Shown here piece after piece: positions 58,180-64,000 of a stretch of 64,000 nucleotides of DNA. The stretch is from Rugalucina vietnamica (taxonomy: Eukaryota > Mollusca > Bivalvia > Lucinida > Lucinidae), in NCBI GenBank assembly GCA_964017185.1, contig OZ024875.1:23941456-24005455 (forward strand), read 5' to 3'. The notes beneath the pieces are model-generated. The model saw nothing but the letters and a program-made list of their open reading frames with translations, did no database searches and was not told where the DNA came from. The position numbers and the translations under genes were made by a program. Within the stretch, counting starts at the first letter, position 1. Every line of letters starts with the position of its first letter.

Positions 58180-58520
58180 ATCGGAATATTTACACCCGAA
58201 CAGCTCTGTCCGATTTTGAATGCTTGAGTGGAAGTGAGCATTTGATGTAAACAGATGCGAACTTAATATCAGCCATACATAGATTGTACTTCCTTTCGAA
58301 TTAATATTGCGATTGTAAAATGGCAAAATAAATAATAAAAATAAAATGACATGGTACAAGCAACAGACAGCAAAACATTGGTGCTAACAGTTGTAAGCTT
58401 CACTAAGAGATATTACATCATTGATTGCAAAATTGTGTAAGTGAACTTTTAACATGTTTTTGCAACCTTTAAAATTTTCCGCTCCCAGTAAGACTAATCT
58501 AAACTTGGCAACCACAACCT
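58180..58520 (-). pseudogene. Diverged partial duplicate of the recombinase gene region
   Basis: GAATATTTACACCCG, TTTGAATGCTTGAG, ATATCAGCCAT.CATAGATTG and GCAAAATTGTGTAAGTGA all recur here from 57485-57800, in the same order and strand, with many substitutions and small gaps. Only the segment around the beta-hairpin and the upstream flank is duplicated. It cannot encode a recombinase. It shows that the element has an older internal tandem duplication or is a mosaic of two related elements. Confidence 0.65.
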
Positions 58521-58626
58521 TGACTACATAAAGGATTGTTTAATTGAGATATATGTCAAGCCCGTATCAAAGCAAAATGGTACGAAATGAAAGACAAAAT
58601 AAACAAACATGTGTTAGTGCGTATAC

Positions 58627-58630
<4 letters not shown>

Positions 58631-58661
<31 letters not shown>
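58631..58661 (+). repeat. A-run
   Basis: About 31 adenines inside the Crypton-like element. No element could be assigned to it. Short frames downstream (58666-58866) have no recognisable domain. Confidence 0.9.
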
Positions 58662-58664
<3 letters not shown>

Positions 58665-59689
58665 AATGCAGACGGATACTAGTGGTGTGTTCCTTCCGAA
58701 AGACCGTTGTAAAGAATTCTTTGTACAGTGTTCATTATATGAGAACTCAGGCTTCTTCGGAGGGACTAGTTGGACAGGTTCTGCCGATGGCACAATATGT
58801 CTAAAGGTCGCATGTCTGATTGGTTTGTGTAAAGCATGTAGAAAGGAGTTATGGATGCTGAACTAGCTATTATGATGTAATTGGTTTGCCCAGTGGTGGC
58901 CTGGAGAATGCCGAAGTTGGCTTCACTAGAAATGTCAATAGCTTATCATTAGGAACTCGTGCCATTTCATGCAATTGCTGTAACAGCTATGTTGTGGTCG
59001 CACAAATGGGTCAGAAAGCGTATCTGATTTCATGTGTTAGATATCGTTGCAGTTTGTGCGAGTAATTATTTTCAAAGGAAGAAGTAGGTCAGCACTAGAC
59101 TGGCTACAGCCGAAACATGCTTATGTTTGAAAATGTGCATAATTATTAAGATACATGTTCATCTCTAGTTAAATTATTTCTTTCTTTTGACAAATTCCAT
59201 CTCTGCTCCGATCCACTATTTCATGTTTGAAACAGAGCCATCAGAACAAGACTAGAATAAAACTAATTGATGAAAGACATGTTTTATGGACTGGAGCCAG
59301 TCTAAGTCAGCACTTATTTAAATACGAATCTAGTGCTACAGTAATAATAGTGTCTAGCAGTTACCGCCTCTACACTGCTGCACATTGATGATACAGTAGT
59401 TTTTTATCCGACGCAGCGAGGCTTAGCTGCCGAATAATTCATGTGATTAAACAAGCTAGGCTATTCCTGTCTTGTTGTTCGTTGTTGTACATTCCCTTTT
59501 TAAAAAGTTCATGTTTATAGCGATTATCTTGAATACATATCAGCTGTCATATTAACGAAATCCCAGGCACGCCCCTAAATTTCCCAACGCGGTTACAAGT
59601 CCGCTACACTTTTGTGTCATAGCAGGTTGTAATTCGAGTTTCGTTGTTGATTAATAATTGTCTTTCACAACACAAGATCGAAAGCCTGA

Positions 59690-60065
59690 AAACGTTGATA
59701 GATGTCCACATGGCCCAACATGACAGTGTGTGTGTACATGTAACTCATAGCCAACGGCAGACACATGAAGAAACTTTCATGATAATATTGACACTATGCG
59801 GCTGTATAATTTAGGAAGACATCACAGTAGGGTAGCCCTTGCTTTAAGTGTCAAACAGGTTTGTTCCATCCGTTATCCCTGTCTTGAAAAATACATAGCT
59901 CATAGCCAACCGCATACACACGAAGGAACTGCCATGATAATATTGACATCATGTGGCTGTATGAACAGTAGAATAACTGTGCGTTAAGTATCATAAAGTT
60001 TGATTCCCTTCGGTACCCCTGTCCTTTGAATACACAGAGCATCGCCAACGGCATAATGAAGGAAA
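59690..60065 (+). repeat. Three diverged tandem units of about 150 bp
   Basis: CTCATAGCCAACGGCAGACA, CTCATAGCCAACCGCATACA and AGCATCGCCAACGGCATAAT mark successive units, each followed by a GAAG/GAAA and ATGATAATATTGACA phrase (weak in the last). No coding is supported. Confidence 0.7.
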
Positions 60066-60655
60066 TCTGAAACTAGACCAAACACTATACAGTTATATCC
60101 GACATCACCGATACCTTAAAGTACATTATGTGAGTCATAATAAAAGTGTTGTGGTGTATGAAGTTGCATAAGCCCAGAAAAGAAGAACTACTGCAATTAT
60201 ATAACTCAGAGAGAGAGATTGGAGAACATAATGTTTAATGAAGAGATGGATGCCTTAAGTAAATGTCTCATATATATGTTGTATATTATAGAAATATACT
60301 TATCTTAGTCTAAATCGCTGTATTGCAGCATAAGCATAACTGCGCTGTATCTATTCGGTCTTTCCGTCTCTGATTTGTGGATTCATTCAGGACGACTTCT
60401 TCAACCTAGCCATCGTGTAGTGTTAGTCCCTTCTGATTCTCAACATTGATCGGGGATCGCAAGCAAGGTTAATGTAGAGGTTCAATCTGGCCATTGCAGA
60501 CTGCGGCTCCATTAATGACTAGCACACGCTGCATATCTATGAATCACCCGCTTGGGTCCATTGTGAGCCTGATCCCGTCTGATTCCCTCCAGTAGCAGTG
60601 GTATCGGTCGAGTTGAGGCGGTGATTTATACTTGCAACGGCTGATTGTAACTCGA

Positions 60656-61015
60656 TTAATTGTCGGCACACCTCAGCTGATGACTCATTCGCTGAATTCC
60701 CGGGTGACCCATTTCCAGCTGCGTTTGTCTCCCGGCAGAAATGTTTTCGTTAGGTGCAACGTTTTGAATTTGATTTTGGGTCCCTGTTGTCCACGTTAAT
60801 CTATCGTACACTTGACGTATATATCTAACCCCAAGGGTTGATGGTAATTCCACACCCAGTGACTTAAGTCCCAACAACAATTGTTCTTTAGACATGGTTT
60901 CTGAACCCAATCCTGCATCACTGAGCGGTGAACGGCTTCTTTCGACGGTTCGTCCACGGTTACGTCTCCTCAGATTATTTGTCCGTTCCTTGCTACGTCC
61001 AGTACGTTCCGACAT
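60656..61015 (-). CDS. N-terminal exon-like frame of the Crypton-like element
   Basis: A 119-codon minus-strand frame near the 5' side of the element. It opens with a basic Arg/Ser-rich segment (residues 1-32), then MSKEQLLLGLKSLGVELPST (41-60) and RYIRQVYDRLTW (64-75), a helix-turn-helix pattern reminiscent of SAP/LEM-type DNA-binding helices. It lies on the same strand as, and upstream of, the recombinase domain, with about 3 kb between them. It may be the first exon or first part of the recombinase gene. Function is inferred from position and composition only. Confidence 0.5.
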   Translation of the reverse strand: MSERTGRSKERTNNLRRRNRGRTVERSRSPLSDAGLGSETMSKEQLLLGLKSLGVELPSTLGVRYIRQVYDRLTWTTGTQNQIQNVAPNENISAGRQTQLEMGHPGIQRMSHQLRCADN

Positions 61016-61049
61016 GATTGTTTGTAATCCGTAAACGAATTATGGAAGA

Positions 61050-61254
61050 AATAAAATATTAGCGTTAAAATTAGCTCCGCTCTGACTGAAAATTGCTACA
61101 ACACTAGGCTGGCCAAAACTCTGCATATCATTAAATGAACTTTTGCAATGATTGGCTGAAAAAAAAAAAAATAAAACAAGCATATACTGTTGCTAGAGGC
61201 GCTGTGAGGAATTAAACATACACCATTTAAAATTCATGTCTAAACGACATCCAC
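61050..61254 (+). repeat. Right terminal region shared by both Crypton-like copies
   Basis: About 205 bp from TTAGCGTTAAAATTAGC to ACGACATCCAC, matching 55884-56088 almost base for base apart from an A-run length difference. Confidence 0.9.
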
Positions 61255-61719
61255 TTTTACTGTGCTGCTACTTTTTACGCTGATTCGTTCTTATTTTCTT
61301 ATTTTATTTCTGCTCTCAGCCACGGTCTAGATCATCCCGTTGAGTTTTCTGGAATCGCATATTCATTCATTCATTCTCAGTCACAAGTCGCAAGATACAT
61401 CAATTCATTATTATTGTTTTTTTACTTTTTAAAAATTCATTAAATGTTTTTTGTTGTTGTTGTTTTTTATCAAAAGATTAGTACTAGATCTATAATTAAT
61501 ATTACACAAAAATGCAGATATTGACGATACGATTTTGAACAGTTCAGTGGCGCATCAATGTTGTTTTAGTTAATCTATGACCTAAGGGTATGATTTAAAG
61601 CGTGACTGATTTTATGACATGCAGTCTCGGATTATAAAACCTTAACCATTTCACATTTTAGCCGCGGCGTGAGAAAACCGGTATTAGGGGTTATCTTCAT
61701 TCAAATCTCTCTAACCGGC

Positions 61720-61760
<41 letters not shown>

Positions 61761-62974
61761 CTATAATTCAATATTACACAAAAAATGCGACACGATTTTG
61801 ATCACGATCAGTGGCGCATCAATGTTGTTTTAGTTTATCTATGACCTAGGGGTATGATTTAAAGCGTGCCTGATTTTATGACATGCAGTCTCGGATTATA
61901 AAACTATACCATTTCACATTTGAGCCGCGGTGTGAGAAAACCGGTACTAGGGGTTTCCGATCAGGTCTGACACAAACCGGCTTGTGTACTACACCATTTG
62001 GCAAGAAGCTTGAAAATTCGGATTGAGGAAGATAAGGAATTGTATTACCCGTGTAGCGAAAACAATGGTGCTGATCAGCTAGGCAACTGCTACACAGCTG
62101 ACCTGAGCCTTTGTTTTTGCATAGTTAAATTCCGGTTTTCGCATGACGCGGCTCATTTTTAATGGAAGGTGTACTTGTTATATAAATATTGCGAAAATGC
62201 AAGGAGTCGATCAGCCTGTGCACTTGAAAAACTTGTCCAAGCGAGGTTTGACGGATTCAAAAGCAAACCGGTCTACGCATACATAAATACTTGAAAATTG
62301 GAAATAAAGATTAAGCTAGTCATCAGGCTGCGAGGTGGTTCTAATATGTGCCCACAATATATGTTTTGAGCAATAATAAGAAAAATATCAAATAATTTCT
62401 ACTTTTACAATTTGGGAAAAATCTATATATTGCATGGGCGTGTTTTCGTAATGCTTACATTTAATATGTAACATATATCATATACTCATAGCATTTATTT
62501 TGAGGAAGCAATAAATAAATAAATAAATAAATAAATAAATACATGAATAAATAATTAAATAAAAATAATACAACTGAATGCTTACAGTACAAACTGGTCC
62601 ATGAGTTTAACCGCGACGATGCGATTGTCACGGGTACCCACAATGTGCATTCAAGTTTGAATGGGAAAAACACGAGTTTTCTTTCATTCGAAATCGTGTT
62701 GTTGTTTTTTTTACCGTCATCAAAGCCACACATTTTGTATTTCTTTTTTTTTTTCATATTATTTCATAGTCGAAGTTTTGAGTTCATAAATTTTTAAGAC
62801 AATTTATGATCAAATTTTATGGTTGCCCTTAGGCTAAAGTTACACAGGTAATTTTACGGACAGAGGCGCCAAGTAAATCGTAAATCACCGGAAAGAACCG
62901 AAGATGATTTACCTGTACAACTAATCCCCTAAGCTGATAATACGATAAGACGCGCTGAGGAGACTTTTTCCACA
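61255..62974 (+). repeat. Block B, right copy, remainder
   Basis: B' resumes with TTTTACTGTGCTGCTAC and continues into the rest of block B as at 31318-32838, ending CTTTTTCCACATG. Compared with the left copy it contains an extra segment of about 230 bp with an A-run (61727-61757) and a diverged second copy of CAGTGGCGCATCAATGTTGT. The following base starts the satellite. Confidence 0.88.
61921..62155 (+). mobile_element. Family M1 MITE, right copy
   Basis: Starts GAGCCGCGGTGTGAGAAAAC and ends CGCATGACGCGGCTCA. The inverted ends are about 24 bp. It is almost identical to 31794-32020, as expected from the block duplication, and diverged from 7202-7437. Confidence 0.75.
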
Positions 62975-63058
62975 TGGGTTGCAACATCTACACTAAGTGT
63001 TTTTATGTTGACACTAATGGTTGCAACTGCAACGCTTAGTGTTAACATGTTGACACTT
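62975..63058 (-). repeat. 42-bp satellite, two reverse-orientation units
   Basis: GGTTGCAACATCTACACTAA opens two units of the satellite directly after block B. Confidence 0.9.
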
Positions 63059-63197
63059 GGGAAAGATTTGATTTTGTGAATCGCATTATTTGAACGCAGA
63101 TGTGTGTTCATAAATACTTTTTTTAGCCGCATTCATATTTTGCGCAGTCTGGAGAGCCAAACTTTAAATAGTTTAGCTTGCCCACCCTCTGCGGTTA
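63059..63197. other. 0.14-kb non-satellite insertion
   Basis: The satellite breaks after GTTGACACTTGG and resumes near TACACACTAACTGTTGC. The intervening sequence is AT-rich, with no inverted ends or coding that I can see. Confidence 0.55.
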
Positions 63198-64000
63198 CAC
63201 ACTAACTGTTGCAACTGCAACGCTTAGTGTGAACATGTTGACACTAACGGTTGCAACTGCAGCGCTTAGTGAAAAAATATGTTGTCACTAACGGTTGCAA
63301 CTGCAACGCTGGTCTTAAGATGATGACACTAACGGTTGCAACTGCAACGGTTAGTGTTAACATGTTGACACTAACGGTTGCAACTGCAATGCTTAGTGTC
63401 AACGTGTTGATATTAACGGTTGCAACTGCTACACTTAGAGATAAAATGTCAACATTAACGGTTGTAACAGCAACATTTAGTTTTAACGTGTTGACACTTG
63501 CGGTTGCAACTGCAACGCTTAGTATTAACATGTTGACACTAACGGTTGCAACTGCAACGCTTAGTGTTAACATGTTGACACTAACGGTTGCGACTGCAAC
63601 GGTTAGTATTAACATGTTGACACTAACGGTTGCAACTGTAACGATTGGTGTTAACATCTTGACACTAACGATTGCAACTACAATGCTTATTGTTAACGTG
63701 TTGACATTAACGGATGCAACTGCTACACTTATTGTTATAATGTTGACACTAATGGTTGCAACTGCAACGCTTAGTGTTAACATGTTGACACTAACGGTTG
63801 CAATTGCAATGCTTAATGTTATTTTGTTAACATTAACGGTTACAACTGCTACACTTAGTGTTATAATGTTGACACTCGCGTTTGCAACTGCAACGCTTAG
63901 TGTTAACATGTTGAAATTAATGTTTGAAACTGCAACGCTTAGTGTTAACATGTTGACACTAACGGTCGCAACTGCAATGCTTAGTGTTAATATGTTGACA
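63198..64000 (-). repeat. 42-bp satellite array, reverse orientation, right edge open
   Basis: Reverse-orientation units run off the end of the window. Units here are closer to a single consensus than those in the middle of the window. The 235-codon minus-strand frame at 63244-63951 is the 14-residue repeat (MLTLSVAVATVSVN). Confidence 0.95.

Larger units (their letters stand above)
56092..61254 (-). mobile_element. Crypton-like tyrosine-recombinase transposon, longer copy
   Basis: This 5.16-kb copy starts AAATGATATATAACA and ends ACGACATCCAC. The host duplicate reads GATTTGTTTTTACTGTGCTG at the empty site (units 2 and 3). Here the left junction is GTTTT/AAATG, the middle junction CCAC/TTT/AAATG and the right junction CCAC/TTTTACTG. 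No inverted ends or larger duplication are present, as expected for integration of a circle by a tyrosine recombinase at a short T-run. Minus-strand coding comprises an N-terminal-type frame at 60656-61015 and a recombinase catalytic domain at 57127-57636. I see no reverse transcriptase, which argues for Crypton rather than DIRS. It looks inactive. Confidence 0.7.

Noticed and set aside
57936-58359. Ser/Val/Arg-rich minus-strand frames over 58.0-58.2 kb
   Set aside because: They come from the ACGGACGGACGC microsatellite.
55080-61254. An LTR element, because about 205 bp recurs at 55884 and 61050 in direct orientation
   Set aside because: The recurrence is explained by two tandem copies sharing the same right end. 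The ends are not TG...CA, there is no purine tract or primer site, and the enzyme is a tyrosine recombinase.
30880-62974. The two block B copies as terminal repeats of one giant mobile element
   Set aside because: B' also occurs internally in units 2 and 3, the outer flanks show no target duplication, and no element genes lie between. Segmental amplification explains it better.

Overview
The window is eukaryotic, non-coding and rich in repeats. It most likely comes from a lophotrochozoan, and I favour a bivalve mollusc. The reasons are a pearl/HINE-like repeat carrying AGCTCGCCTG ends and a tandem core built on a TGACCTTGAGGTCAAGGTCA motif, Penelope-like and CR1/L2-like retroelements, tRNA-derived SINEs, and an AT-rich background. 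I recognise no host protein-coding gene. All recognisable protein coding belongs to mobile elements.

The backbone is a satellite with a 42-bp unit (14 codons). It is present at base 1 and at base 64000 and totals roughly 16 kb. It lies in one orientation from 1 to about 21836 and in the opposite orientation from about 21845 to 64000, so the locus is a large inverted repeat with its axis near 21840. The unit is also about 81% identical to its own reverse complement. This explains why both strands show long open frames with nearly the same 14-residue period; I do not regard these frames as genes.

The left arm is interrupted by five insertions: an anonymous 2.15-kb insert (5873-8024); a 2.28-kb hAT-like element with an exact 8-bp target duplication (9672-11951) that itself carries a nested pearl/HINE-like repeat; a 0.2-kb insert; and a CR1/L2-like LINE with endonuclease and reverse transcriptase (16195-20026), into which an antisense 3' piece of a second LINE is inserted. 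The right arm carries a short LINE 3' scrap (22379-22489) and a Penelope-like element (23378-25164), which sits in a Ty3/Gypsy-like LTR fossil (25165-29370) that in turn hosts a 380-bp MITE with a 9-bp target duplication.

From 30880 to 62974 lies a recent segmental amplification. Blocks called here B, A and C are arranged as B-A-C-A-B'-a-C-A-B'-a-C-A-B, with a 4413-4414 bp period and near-identical copies. Single copies within this cluster carry insertions whose empty sites survive in the sister copies: a second Penelope-like copy (about 44940-46346), a 7.1-kb TTAA-flanked element (46630-53726) full of hairpins and SINEs, and a head-to-tail dimer of a Crypton-like tyrosine-recombinase element (55080-61254). 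The satellite resumes at 62975.

Because insertions can be compared with intact satellite units or sister duplicates, many boundaries are exact to the base. All family assignments rest on motif recognition by eye. Boundaries without a stated target duplication are good to about 10 bp.
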